64,000 nt of DNA from Nesterenkonia alba DSM 19423 (GTDB lineage: Bacteria > Actinomycetota > Actinomycetes > Actinomycetales > Micrococcaceae): positions 1-64,000 of the forward strand of contig NZ_ATXP01000014.1 of the NCBI RefSeq assembly GCF_000421745.1, given 5' to 3'. Below the pieces are notes generated by a model that saw nothing but the letters and a program-made list of their open reading frames with translations, was not told the origin of the DNA and did no database searches. The position numbers were made by a program, and so were the translations under genes. Shown here piece after piece: positions 24,974 through 34,154 of this stretch; position 1 is the first letter of the stretch, and the number at the start of each line of letters is the position of its first letter.

Positions 24974-26339
24974 GTCCCACCACTGCCTCGGCGCACCGCA
25001 ACCGATGCTCAGCGGCAGCCTCCCAGCCAGTACGGCGAGCATCCCGAGCCCCGGCCACCAGGGACAGCGCCACCGAGGCGGTGCGCAGTTGCAAGCTGCG
25101 GGGATGCACGGTGGTGCGGAAGGCCCGGGCAAACCGGTCGAATCCGGCCGTGGCGTGAATGTAGCGGGCATCGACCGCCGGCAGCACGGCCAGGTGCCCC
25201 AGGAAGCAGGCGAGGTCATCCACCCGGTGGCCGGGGCCCAGGGAGTCGACGTCAAGCAGGCAGGAGACTCTCCCGTCATCCATGAGCAGGTTGGCTTCGT
25301 AGAAGTCCCCGTGGGTAGGAACCACCGGCCCCCGGTCGGTGCGTGGCAGTTCGGTGAGGATGAGGTCCTTCAGCGCGGTGATCCGCTCCGCGCATTGCGG
25401 GAGGGCGGCCTCGGCGGCGGAGGCGTAGGCGGCCAGGCGGTCAGTCCAGGCTTCCCGGGCGGGTAACGCCATCACCGAGGCGGGCAGTGCGTCGAGCACC
25501 GCGAGGATGCTGGAGGGTCTGATCCCGGCGCCACCATCGGCCAGGAAGTGTTCGGCCAAGGGCAGGCCGCGGCCCTGTTCCAGGGCGAGGACATCGTGGA
25601 CCGGTTCGCGCACCAACCGCGGTGCCGGCACTCGTGCCCGCAGCAGGGCAGTGTGCCGGGCTTCGAGGTCGGCGGCACGACCGCTGCGGAGCACTTTGAG
25701 GTAGATCCGGGAGCCATCGGAGAAATCCGCGGCGATCACCGCACGGCGCAGTGGCCGGTAGCTGATGGTCTCTAGGCCGGTCAGGGTCCGACCCATCCCC
25801 CAGATCCGCGCCACCGAATGCGGGTCGGTGGCCGCCGGTAACCCGGGCAGGGAGGGGTCGGCCGGATGCCGCCAGGCAATAAGTACCCCGACGGGGCTGG
25901 CGCACACAGCGGTCTGATCGTCGTCGACAGCCAGGGGCTCGCTGGTGATCCCTACGTAACGCTCAACAGGGCCACCGCCGGGGGCGCGGACACGGAAGAT
26001 CCCGGTGACCCCAGCGCCGGGCCGGTGCTGCAGGGATTCTAGGTGAATCACCGAGGTGGCGGGTTCTTCAGGTGTCTCCCCCAGGGCCTGGGCCACCACG
26101 GGATGGATCTCATCGGAGGCGAGGTAAGCCAGTTGGTGGGTCTCCAACTGGCGCCGCTGACTGCTGCCCGGCGGGTGCGGCGGGCGGGGAAGACCGCCGG
26201 GATCCTGTCCCCACGGCTCTGGCTGCATCTGGGTGTTCTGGTGGTGTGCCCCCTGAGTAGGGGTTCTCTGGCTCTGAGTCCCCTGGCTTGGGGTTCCCCA
26301 GGTCTGGGAGCCGGGACGGTTCAGCGGCACGGAGGGCAA
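24927..26339 (-). CDS. Aminoglycoside-phosphotransferase-fold kinase with Gln/Thr/Pro-rich N-terminus
   Basis: The C-terminal ~300 residues have the APH/choline-kinase fold: catalytic loop HGDFYEANLLMDD (H-G-D...N), then LLDVDSLGPGH with the metal-binding Asp, and the APH helix RVDDLACFLGHLAV. The first ~55 residues are low-complexity Gln/Thr/Pro/Gly repeats (e.g. GTPSQGTQSQRTPTQG), and a mid domain (residues ~60-150) resembles no family I can name. Start is uncertain: TTG 26339 gives 470 residues, a GTG three codons later is possible, and ATG near residue 38 is another option. Substrate unknown. It follows the membrane gene by 18 bases. Confidence 0.8.
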   Translation of the reverse strand: MPSVPLNRPGSQTWGTPSQGTQSQRTPTQGAHHQNTQMQPEPWGQDPGGLPRPPHPPGSSQRRQLETHQLAYLASDEIHPVVAQALGETPEEPATSVIHLESLQHRPGAGVTGIFRVRAPGGGPVERYVGITSEPLAVDDDQTAVCASPVGVLIAWRHPADPSLPGLPAATDPHSVARIWGMGRTLTGLETISYRPLRRAVIAADFSDGSRIYLKVLRSGRAADLEARHTALLRARVPAPRLVREPVHDVLALEQGRGLPLAEHFLADGGAGIRPSSILAVLDALPASVMALPAREAWTDRLAAYASAAEAALPQCAERITALKDLILTELPRTDRGPVVPTHGDFYEANLLMDDGRVSCLLDVDSLGPGHRVDDLACFLGHLAVLPAVDARYIHATAGFDRFARAFRTTVHPRSLQLRTASVALSLVAGARDARRTGWEAAAEHRLRCAEAVVGLTRPGGDLPHWPAGL

Positions 26340-26357
26340 CGCTCAGGCAGTGGTGAC

Positions 26358-27437
26358 TCAGGCCCGGCGACGGGCGAGGACAGTGTCGAGATCCATCGAG
26401 CCTGCACTGGAACGGCGAGTCGCCTCAGCCTGCTCGGTGGATTCATCGGTCTTATCCCGCCGGGGCGCACCATCGCCGGGCTGACGCAGTGGAGTCTTAG
26501 CGGCGGGCTTCTCAGGTGCCTCGAGCGGCTCGGCTGCCGGCCGGTCAGCTTTCTCCGCCACCAGGTACTTCGGCTGAGGCACCTGGCGCGGCTGCCAGGA
26601 GTGCTCAGCAGTCGGCGCCTCGCTTTGGTCGAAGACAGCGGAATTCTCCACCGGGCCGGCTCCTCCCCCGGCCAGTACTCGTTCAGCGGAGTCAGGCAGA
26701 CCGTCTTCATCGAGTTTGACCAGGGAGTCGGGGCCGCCTTGGCCAGTGGCGTCGGGCGCCAGAGCGTCAAACGGGGCTGCGGAGGTCTGTGCGGCGTTCT
26801 GCTGTCCGGCCTCATTGGCGCGTGCCAAGGAGGCGGAGCGAGCCGGGTATTCGGAGGCCTGTTGTGGCTGTGCCGTGGGGCTTTGCCGAGCAGCCGCTGT
26901 CTGCGGGTCGGCTTCCATCGCCTGGCGTAGGGCCGCTTCGACACGAGCACGACGACGGCGCCGACGCCGGATCACCGCTGTCACCTGGAGGGTCAGCAGA
27001 CTCGCCACAAGCACTCCAGCGCACACCAACGGAACCAGGGCCGTCACAGTGCCCACTGCGGCGAGGACTCCGGTCACCGCTCCGCCGAGCAAAGCCACCA
27101 GGCCCAGGGCAGCGAGGATGGTGCGGCCCCAGTAGATCCGGAAACCGCCGCTGGTCTCGGTGCGAGTGTGCTGCTGGCTCATGGTGGTCCTCTGTTCCTT
27201 CCGTCTGGCACGGCGGGCCCGGCGTGCCAGTGCACGATGCCGTGCGAGGCGCGCGGCCACCGGGGAAAGCCCTTCGTGCCGCGTCGGCTGCGGCCGTGCG
27301 GCCAGCCGCTGGGCCCTGAGCATCAGCGTCGCCAGGAAGAGCCCGGCCGCCAAGACCACCAGCACGGAGGAGTGGAGAGAGACAGATGCGATGGCGTCGA
27401 GAATTCCGACCTGCACGGGCCGGAGTCCTTCGCCCAT
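26358..27437 (-). CDS. Membrane protein of unknown function with Arg-rich and Ala/Pro-rich regions
   Basis: The 359-residue protein has hydrophobic segments at about 8-36 and two in the middle (ILAALGLVALLGGAVTGVLAA and LVPLVCAGVLVASLLTLQVTA). Between them and after are strongly basic linkers (HRALARRARRARRKE and IRRRRRRRARVE). The C-terminal half is disordered, Gln/Ala/Pro/Glu-rich, and ends in DLDTVLARRRA. ATG 27437 follows AAGGGG by five bases. It lies upstream of the APH-fold gene and probably shares its transcript. No function is assigned. Confidence 0.8.
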   Translation of the reverse strand: MGEGLRPVQVGILDAIASVSLHSSVLVVLAAGLFLATLMLRAQRLAARPQPTRHEGLSPVAARLARHRALARRARRARRKEQRTTMSQQHTRTETSGGFRIYWGRTILAALGLVALLGGAVTGVLAAVGTVTALVPLVCAGVLVASLLTLQVTAVIRRRRRRRARVEAALRQAMEADPQTAAARQSPTAQPQQASEYPARSASLARANEAGQQNAAQTSAAPFDALAPDATGQGGPDSLVKLDEDGLPDSAERVLAGGGAGPVENSAVFDQSEAPTAEHSWQPRQVPQPKYLVAEKADRPAAEPLEAPEKPAAKTPLRQPGDGAPRRDKTDESTEQAEATRRSSAGSMDLDTVLARRRA

Positions 27438-27582
27438 CACATCCCCTTTCACCCGATCTGAGGTACTGACGGCCGTTTGGAGGCGGCGGGTGTGCCGCTG
27501 ATGGCCTCAAGAGTATCTGATCCCCCGGCGGTGGAGGACATATACGCGCTGGGCTGCACAATCTTGCATCCCGTGACGCAGA

Positions 27583-29034
27583 ATGGGAGCTGTGACTTCA
27601 CAGACGAGCCGTACGCGATTCGCCCCTGACCGCATCGCCATCCTCGGAGGAGGTCCCGGCGGCTATGAGGCCGCTATGGTTGCCGCCTCGGCCGGGGCTG
27701 AGGTGACCGTTGTCGAGGAGAAGGGCCTCGGCGGATCCGCGGTCCTGACCGACGTCGTCCCTTCGAAGACCCTGGTGGCCACCGCTGATGCCATGCGCCG
27801 GGTCAACGCCTCCGTGGCCTTCGGGGTCCGCTTCGGTGCTAACGGGGCAGATGAGTATGAGACCGAGGCCTGGGCGGACTTCTCCCGGGTCAATGAGCGC
27901 CTGCTCAAATTGGCCGAGACCCAGTCAAAGGATATTCACGCCTCTTTAGAGTCGGCAGGTGTACGCATCGTGCTGGGGAGGGGAAAGCTCCGGCCGCCGC
28001 ACCACATCGAAGTGACCGACCGTGCCGGACAGACTGAGCTCATTGAGGCCGACGCCGTCATCGTCGCCACCGGCGCCACGCCCCGCCAACTGCCGACGGC
28101 AGTCCCCGACGGCGAACGCATCCTCAACTGGACCCAGGCCTATAACCTCACCGATGTCCCCGAGCACATGATCGTCGTCGGCTCCGGTGTCACCGGTGCT
28201 GAGTTCGCCTCCGCATACCGCCGCCTGGGGGCAGAGGTCACCTTGGTCTCCTCCCGGGACCGGGTGCTGCCCGGGGAAGACTCCGATGCCGCCCGGGTCT
28301 TGGAGAACGCCTTCGCCCGTGTGGGGGTCAAAGTGGCCTCCCGCACCCGTGCCGAATCCGTGGAACGCACTGCCGATGGGGTGAAAGTCACCCTGACCAA
28401 TGGGGAGACCCTCACCGGTTCACATTGCCTGATGGCTGTCGGTGGGGTACCGAACACCTCCGGTATCGGGTTAGAGGACTGCGGGGTGGAGACCACCGAG
28501 TCCGGGCACGTACTGGTCGACACCGTCTCCCGGACTACTGCCACGAATATTTATGCCGCCGGGGACTGCACGGGAATGTTGCCCTTGGCCTCGGTGGCCG
28601 CGATGCAGGGCCGGATTGCCGTGGCCCATATGCAGGGCGAGGCGGTCAAACCCCTGAAGCTGCACCTGGTCTCCTCCAATGTCTTCACTTCCCCGGAGAT
28701 CGCTACCGTGGGGGTGACTCAGGATCAGGTGGACTCAGGGACCTATCAGGCCGATGTCATCAAACTCGATCTGACCACCAACCCCCGGGCGAAGATGATG
28801 AACATCCGGGAGGGTTTCGTGAAGATCTTCGCCCGCTCCGGCTCCGGTACGGTCATCGGGGCGGTCATCGTGGCTCCGCGGGCCTCGGAGCTCATTTATT
28901 CTCTGGCTCTGGCGGTGACGCACAAGTTGCATGTCGACGATGTCGCCACCACCTTCACCGTCTACCCCTCACTCACCGGTTCCCTCTCTGAAGCGGCCCG
29001 GCGCCTGCATAACGCCGGCGGCGGGCCTCAGTAA
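27583..29034 (+). CDS. lpdA: NAD(P)H-quinone dehydrogenase, LpdA-type flavoprotein
   Basis: This 483-residue flavoprotein of the disulfide-reductase fold has FAD motif ILGGGPGGYEAA, NAD motif VVGSGVTGAEFAS, YAAGDCTG and dimerisation segment VYPSLTGSLSEAARRLH. The redox-active disulfide found in lipoamide dehydrogenases is missing: the C-x4-C position reads GGSAVLTDVVPSK, with Ala and Val in place of the two Cys. This matches mycobacterial LpdA, a quinone reductase. Start choice is uncertain (ATG 27583 or GTG 27592). It precedes the nucleoside salvage genes, as in Mycobacterium. Confidence 0.92.
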   Translation: MGAVTSQTSRTRFAPDRIAILGGGPGGYEAAMVAASAGAEVTVVEEKGLGGSAVLTDVVPSKTLVATADAMRRVNASVAFGVRFGANGADEYETEAWADFSRVNERLLKLAETQSKDIHASLESAGVRIVLGRGKLRPPHHIEVTDRAGQTELIEADAVIVATGATPRQLPTAVPDGERILNWTQAYNLTDVPEHMIVVGSGVTGAEFASAYRRLGAEVTLVSSRDRVLPGEDSDAARVLENAFARVGVKVASRTRAESVERTADGVKVTLTNGETLTGSHCLMAVGGVPNTSGIGLEDCGVETTESGHVLVDTVSRTTATNIYAAGDCTGMLPLASVAAMQGRIAVAHMQGEAVKPLKLHLVSSNVFTSPEIATVGVTQDQVDSGTYQADVIKLDLTTNPRAKMMNIREGFVKIFARSGSGTVIGAVIVAPRASELIYSLALAVTHKLHVDDVATTFTVYPSLTGSLSEAARRLHNAGGGPQ

Positions 29035-29085
29035 ACCGGCCAGTCAACCGGAACAGCGTCAATGCAGACACGGTAGGTTGAGACT

Positions 29086-29994
29086 ATGAGCGAGGACCTC
29101 GAACCGGAGACCGTCCGCCCGGCGTTCGGCCACGTCGAACCCCGACCCGGCCAGCTGCCCACCTCAGATGCCACCGCGGAGGTCAATCAGCAGGCCGAGG
29201 AGGCCGCCAAGGTGATCCTCGCCGCAGCGGAGATCGACCGGATCCACTTGGCCTGCACGCTGGGCTCCGGATGGGGGGAGGCTGCCGGGCAGCTGGGCAC
29301 CCTGGTCACTGAACTCGACGCCGAAGATGTCCCCGGCTTCGAAACCTCCGGGGTTCCCGGCCATTCCGGGACACTTCAGGTGGTGCGGACCGACCCCAGT
29401 GTGGGGGCCGAACCGAAGCACATCCTGGTCATCGGAGCCCGCACTCACTTCTATGAAGGCCGCGGAGTCGGGGCTGTGGCCCACGGGGTGCGCAGCGCGG
29501 CCGCCGCCGGGGCTGAGATCATGGTGCTGACCAACGGTTGCGGGTCATTGCGGCCGGAATGGGCCCCTGGCACCCCGGTGATGCTCGCCGATCACATCAA
29601 CCTCACGGCCGCTTCCCCGCTGCAGGGAGCACACTTCGTGGATCTCACGGATCTCTACTCCCCCAGGATTCGCCGGATCGCTGCGTTCATCGAACCGCAC
29701 CTGGCTGAGGGGGTGTACGCGCAACTGCCCGGACCGCACTATGAGACTCCTGCGGAAATCCGGTACCTGCGCACCATCGGGGCAGATCTGGTGGGCATGT
29801 CCACCGCCCTGGAGGCCATCGCAGCCCGGGCGGCCGGGATGGAGGTCTTTGGCATCTCCCTGGTGACGAATCTCGCCGCCGGGACCACCCATGAGCCGCT
29901 GAGCCACCAGGAAGTCCTCGAAGCCGGCCGGGAAGCGGCCCCACGGATTTCCGAGCTCCTCAGCGCGGTCATCACACGCACCCTGGACGGCTGA
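29086..29994 (+). CDS. Purine-nucleoside phosphorylase (trimeric type)
   Basis: This 302-residue enzyme cleaves purine (deoxy)ribonucleosides with phosphate to base and (deoxy)ribose-1-phosphate. It has GSGWGEAAGQL for phosphate binding, GARTHFYEGRG, TNGCGSL and PGPHYETPAEIRYLR of PNP/MTAP family 2 enzymes, and the base-binding Glu/Asn region VGMSTALEAI. The gene is 51 bases after lpdA and 63 before the phosphomannomutase-like gene. Confidence 0.95.
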   Translation: MSEDLEPETVRPAFGHVEPRPGQLPTSDATAEVNQQAEEAAKVILAAAEIDRIHLACTLGSGWGEAAGQLGTLVTELDAEDVPGFETSGVPGHSGTLQVVRTDPSVGAEPKHILVIGARTHFYEGRGVGAVAHGVRSAAAAGAEIMVLTNGCGSLRPEWAPGTPVMLADHINLTAASPLQGAHFVDLTDLYSPRIRRIAAFIEPHLAEGVYAQLPGPHYETPAEIRYLRTIGADLVGMSTALEAIAARAAGMEVFGISLVTNLAAGTTHEPLSHQEVLEAGREAAPRISELLSAVITRTLDG

Positions 29995-30057
29995 GCCCAC
30001 CAGCACTTCACCCCACCAGCTGGCCATCCCTGAGCAACCACCCAACGAGGAGTCGAT

Positions 30058-31938
30058 GTGACAGAGAAAACTGTGACAGACAAGACCCAGGACACCCTGC
30101 TCGCCACTGTGCGGCGCTGGATCGAACTGGACCCGGACCCGCGTACCCGCACCGAGTTGGAGCAGTTGCTCTCCTCAGCCGAAGCCGGTGAGGACACCGC
30201 CTATGATTCCCTCGAGCGGCTCTTCGCCGGGCGACTGAGCTTCGGTACCGCGGGGCTGCGCGCCGAGCTGGGACCCGGCCCGATGCGGATGAACCGCCTA
30301 GTGGTCCGGCAGACCGCCGCCGGGCTGCTGAAGTATGCCGAGGCGGTCCTGCAACAAGCCCGAGTGCACAATGACAATCCCCACGACGTCGCCGCACCGG
30401 CTGCCCACCGCATCGTCATCGGGTATGACGCCCGCCATCAGTCCGATGAGTTCGCCCATGAGACCGCCCGGATCTTCGCCGACGCCGGGTGGGATGTGCG
30501 CCTATTCGATACTCCCGGTCCCACACCGCTGCTGGCGCGGCAGGTACTCACCCTGGATGCGGAGATCGGGGTGATGGTCACAGCCAGCCACAATCCGCCT
30601 CGCGACAACGGGTACAAGGTCTACCTCGGCGGGGAGATCTCTCGTTTTCTGGAACGTGACGGCTTAGGCGTCGGGGCGCAGATCGTGCCCCCAGTGGACC
30701 GGGATATCGCTGCCACAATCGACGACGTCGTCGCCGCTGATTTCGCCGCCGACTCCCCCACTCCCGCTGCGGCTGAAGAGCCTGAGGTGCCCCGTCCAGC
30801 CGGTGTGAGCACCCTCGCCGAACCCGAACGCAGCACGTATGTACGCCAGGCGGTAGAACTCCTCGATCCGCAGAACTATCCGCACCGGGACCTGCGGATC
30901 GTCTACACCGCCATGCACGGGGTAGGTGGGGACATGGTGGTCAGCCTGCTGCGCGAAGGCGGCTTCACCGATGTGATCCCCGTGGCCGAACAGCAGCAGC
31001 CGGACCCGGACTTCCCCACCGCCGATTTCCCCAACCCGGAAGAACCCGGGGCCCTAGACCTGGCCCTGCGGGCGGCCGCAGAACACCGCGCTGATCTGGT
31101 GCTGGCCAATGACCCCGATGCTGATCGGCTCTCCGCTGCGGTCTATGACACCGAGGCCGGATCCTGGCGGCAGCTCAGCGGCGATGAAATGGGCGTGCTC
31201 CTGGGCCGACACGTCCTGGACCGCGGCCCGCTGCGGACAGGCTGGCAAACCACCTCCTCCGGGGAGGACACCTCACCGGTGCTGGCGAATTCTCTGGTCT
31301 CCTCCCGGCAGTTGGGCGCGCTATGTGCTGCCCGCGGCGTGGGCCACGCCGCCACGTTGACCGGGTTTAAGTGGTTGGCCCGGGTGCCGAATCTGGTCTT
31401 CGGTTATGAGGAGGCCATCGGGTTCGACGTCGACCCGGTCCACGTGCGCGATAAGGATGGGGTTTCAGCCGCGCTCATCTTCGCCGAGTTGGCCGCCGAC
31501 CTCAAAGCCAAGGGCACCACCTTGCTGCAGGCTCTTGATGAGATCGCCGCCGAGGCGGGGGTCTTCCTCACCGGTCAGGTCACCGTCAGGGTGGAGGACC
31601 TCTCTGAACTGGGTGAGGTCACCGCCGGTTTGCGGGCCGACCCGCCGAGGCACATCGCCGGTGAGGAGGTCACCGAGGTGCTCGACCTCAGCCGGGATCC
31701 ACTGCCCGGCGCTGAACCCGATGAGGCCAAACTCACCGATGTGCTCATCTACTACACCGCCGCCGGGGACCGGGTCATCGTCCGGCCCTCCGGCACTGAG
31801 CCGAAGGTCAAGTGCTATGTGGAGGCCACCGCTGAGCCCACTTCGGCCAGCGCACACGCCCTGACCGAGGCACGCGCCGCCGCGGCCACCCGGTTGGAAC
31901 AGCTGCGTGCGGCCATGACTGAAACCCTGGGAGCGTGA
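30058..31938 (+). CDS. Phosphohexomutase (phosphomannomutase / phosphopentomutase-like)
   Basis: This 626-residue alpha-D-phosphohexomutase has the catalytic Ser loop VTASHNPPRDNGYKVYLG, the metal-binding DPDADRL, the sugar-binding GYEEAIGFDVD and the phosphate-binding RPSGTEPKVK, all intact. At over 600 residues it is longer than typical PMM/PGM, with a ~50-residue segment before DPD that is Pro/Glu-rich. In this neighbourhood it could interconvert ribose or deoxyribose 1- and 5-phosphates, linking PNP to DeoC, as well as hexose phosphates. GTG 30058 follows GAGGAG. Substrate is inferred from context. Confidence 0.93.
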   Translation: MTEKTVTDKTQDTLLATVRRWIELDPDPRTRTELEQLLSSAEAGEDTAYDSLERLFAGRLSFGTAGLRAELGPGPMRMNRLVVRQTAAGLLKYAEAVLQQARVHNDNPHDVAAPAAHRIVIGYDARHQSDEFAHETARIFADAGWDVRLFDTPGPTPLLARQVLTLDAEIGVMVTASHNPPRDNGYKVYLGGEISRFLERDGLGVGAQIVPPVDRDIAATIDDVVAADFAADSPTPAAAEEPEVPRPAGVSTLAEPERSTYVRQAVELLDPQNYPHRDLRIVYTAMHGVGGDMVVSLLREGGFTDVIPVAEQQQPDPDFPTADFPNPEEPGALDLALRAAAEHRADLVLANDPDADRLSAAVYDTEAGSWRQLSGDEMGVLLGRHVLDRGPLRTGWQTTSSGEDTSPVLANSLVSSRQLGALCAARGVGHAATLTGFKWLARVPNLVFGYEEAIGFDVDPVHVRDKDGVSAALIFAELAADLKAKGTTLLQALDEIAAEAGVFLTGQVTVRVEDLSELGEVTAGLRADPPRHIAGEEVTEVLDLSRDPLPGAEPDEAKLTDVLIYYTAAGDRVIVRPSGTEPKVKCYVEATAEPTSASAHALTEARAAAATRLEQLRAAMTETLGA

Positions 31939-31943
31939 ATCCG

Positions 31944-32645
31944 ATGAGCCCCGCCTCCCCTTCCCCGGTGCAGTTGGCCGCGGTCATCGACCACACCGCA
32001 CTGACACCCGACACCGATGAGCAGACGGTGCGGCGCATCGCCGCCGAGGCGCTAGAGCACCAATTCGCCGCAGTGTGTATCAATCCCAAGTGGGTGCCGT
32101 TGACAGCCTCTCTGCTGGCGGGCAGCAAAGTTGCCGTCTGCACTGTGGTGGGTTTTCCCTTGGGAGCGACGACGACGGCGTCGAAGGTCACCGAGGCTGC
32201 TGAGGCCGTGGACCATGGGGCTGAGGAGATCGACATGGTCGTGGACATCGCCGATGCCAACGCCGGCAAGGAAGCTGAGGTCCTCGGACAGATCGCCGCA
32301 GTGGCCTCGGTGGTACATCGCAGCGGGGCGCGGCTGAAGGTGATCTTAGAAACCGCACTGTTGAGCGAATCCGCGAAAGAACTGGTGTGCCGGGCAGCCG
32401 AAGAGGGTGGAGCCGATTTTGTGAAGACCTCCACCGGGTTCGCCGGTGGCGGCGCGCAGGTCGAGGATATCGCTCTGATGCATCGAATGGTCGGCGGACG
32501 GCTGGGGATCAAAGCCTCCGGGGGTATCCGCACGTACCAGGACGCAGTGCGGATGCTCACCGCCGGTGCCACACGCATCGGGGCCTCGGCCTCGCTTGAT
32601 ATTGTGGGAGCAGCACAGAACGGCTCCGACACCAACGGCTACTAG
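31944..32645 (+). CDS. deoC: Deoxyribose-phosphate aldolase
   Basis: This 233-residue enzyme cleaves 2-deoxyribose-5-phosphate to acetaldehyde and glyceraldehyde-3-phosphate. The Schiff-base lysine is in DFVKTSTGFAGGGA, with VVGFPLGA and IKASGGIRT also typical. ATG 31944 has GGGAG ten bases upstream; a GTG at 31935 would overlap the previous stop by four bases and is equally possible. With the preceding phosphorylase and mutase it completes a catabolic route from purine deoxynucleosides to glycolysis. Confidence 0.95.
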   Translation: MSPASPSPVQLAAVIDHTALTPDTDEQTVRRIAAEALEHQFAAVCINPKWVPLTASLLAGSKVAVCTVVGFPLGATTTASKVTEAAEAVDHGAEEIDMVVDIADANAGKEAEVLGQIAAVASVVHRSGARLKVILETALLSESAKELVCRAAEEGGADFVKTSTGFAGGGAQVEDIALMHRMVGGRLGIKASGGIRTYQDAVRMLTAGATRIGASASLDIVGAAQNGSDTNGY

Positions 32646-32689
32646 CCAGGTGGCGGACTTCGACACTTTGAGCAGCAAGGGGATCTGAG

Positions 32690-33022
32690 ATGATCAGCAA
32701 CGGGCAGGTGAAGGCCTACTCCGGGCAGGGCCAGTTTTTCGGCAATTTTGTGGCCTTTATCGTGGTCATGGCGCTGATGATCGGTTCCGCTGTGGCCCTG
32801 GTCTCCTGGGACTTAGACGAAGTGTGGTTGCCGGGCCTGCTCTTCCTGGGGCTCTACACTGCGGCGTTCTTCGTGGCCAAGGAGATCATCGGCCGTTCGG
32901 ACACCCTGGAGCAACAGCCGCTGCACGGTGAGCACGGGGAACCTCTCGATGCAGAGGCCTCCCGGGCCGCGGAGTCCAAGGCTCCGGTGCGCGAACGGAA
33001 ACCTGAGGCGCAGCACCGCTGA
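32690..33022 (+). CDS. Small two-helix membrane protein, function unknown
   Basis: This 110-residue protein has two hydrophobic segments (FGNFVAFIVVMALMIGSAVAL and LPGLLFLGLYTAAFFVAKE) followed by a charged C-terminal tail. AAGGGG lies eight bases before ATG 32690. Its stop overlaps the putative CTG start of the acyltransferase gene by four bases, so the two are likely expressed together. No family recognised. Confidence 0.82.
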   Translation: MISNGQVKAYSGQGQFFGNFVAFIVVMALMIGSAVALVSWDLDEVWLPGLLFLGLYTAAFFVAKEIIGRSDTLEQQPLHGEHGEPLDAEASRAAESKAPVRERKPEAQHR

Positions 33023-34071
33023 GCACCTCACACCGGCAGCGCACTCGGCGCAATGCCGGGATAGATCTACTCCGCGTCATCTCTGTGGTGGCCGTGGTGC
33101 TCGGTCACGCGTGGCCGTTTATGCCCGGCGAGGAGTACCTTCAGATCTGGCGGATGCCGCTGTTTTTCTTCCTGGCCGGGTTTTTCTTCTCCACCACACG
33201 TGATCTCGCCGCGGAGTTCCATGTCCGCTGGCGGACTCTGGGGATCCCTTACCTGACGTGGTTGGTGTTGCTGTGCGGGCTGGTCATCATCCATCACTAC
33301 ACTCCACGGCCCTTCGAGGACACGTGGTGGACGGTCATCGGAGCGCTCTACGGCGGCGGGTTGACCGATATGCCGTTTCTGGCGTTCTGGTTCATCTCAG
33401 TGCTCTTCACCGCAGCCCTGCTGCTCCGGTTGGTCGTGAGACTGCCATGGTGGGCACAAGTCCTCTGCGCCGTCGGGGGCCTGGCCCTGGCGAAGGTTCC
33501 CGAGTCGGGGATGTCTTTCACCCCCTTGGCCATCGGCTTAGCCCCCGCCTGTATGGCCTATATGCTCGCCGGCTACTGGACCCGTCGGCTGATTGCGCAT
33601 CCTCGTCTCACCGCGGCCGCACAGTCCGTCTGGGCCGGTGTGCTTGGCGTGGCACTCGTGGTGTTGGGCATCGGCAGTGTCGCTGCGGGAGTGCGGACGA
33701 TGAATATGAAGTGGTCCGGGTTCGGGGACTTCCTGCTCTCCCCCGCGGTGGCAGTGACCATCTGCATCGGTCTGACATTGATCTTCTCTACCTGGGCGCA
33801 GTGGGGCTTAAGCCGGCTGCCTCGGGCGGGGGTCGCAGTGTCTGAGCTGGTCCGCACCGGCACACTGGTGGTCTTCTTCCACCCCTATGTGCTGTTTGTC
33901 ATCTGGGATGTCATCGACGTGCCCCTGCTACGGGTCGCCGTGGCACTAGCGGTGTGTTGGCCGCTGGGGTTACTGGTCAACCGGACAGTGCTCTCTCCGT
34001 ATCTCACCGGACTGCCCAGAGAACCCAAACCACCCCGATCAGCACCGCGGACCGCGGCGGCACCAGGCTAG
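33019..34071 (+). CDS. Acyltransferase family 3 membrane protein, probable CTG start
   Basis: The protein has about ten hydrophobic segments. It begins with the family hallmark around GIDLLRVISVVAVVLGHAW, where the His belongs to the R-x-x-H-type N-terminal signature of integral membrane acyltransferases that O-acetylate surface sugars and peptidoglycan. The hallmark lies before any ATG or GTG usable start: the first GTG in frame is at 33082, cutting the motif. An in-frame CTG at 33019 shares CTGA with the previous stop codon and gives 350 residues, so I chose it. Start inferred; the family call is firm. Confidence 0.85.
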   Translation: MSTSHRQRTRRNAGIDLLRVISVVAVVLGHAWPFMPGEEYLQIWRMPLFFFLAGFFFSTTRDLAAEFHVRWRTLGIPYLTWLVLLCGLVIIHHYTPRPFEDTWWTVIGALYGGGLTDMPFLAFWFISVLFTAALLLRLVVRLPWWAQVLCAVGGLALAKVPESGMSFTPLAIGLAPACMAYMLAGYWTRRLIAHPRLTAAAQSVWAGVLGVALVVLGIGSVAAGVRTMNMKWSGFGDFLLSPAVAVTICIGLTLIFSTWAQWGLSRLPRAGVAVSELVRTGTLVVFFHPYVLFVIWDVIDVPLLRVAVALAVCWPLGLLVNRTVLSPYLTGLPREPKPPRSAPRTAAAPG

Positions 34072-34154
34072 AGCTGCCTCCGGTATCCCGCCCTGCGGGC
34101 CAGTCATCCCGCTAACGGCTCAGACGCCCGTTCTCAGCCGACGATCGGCCACCG

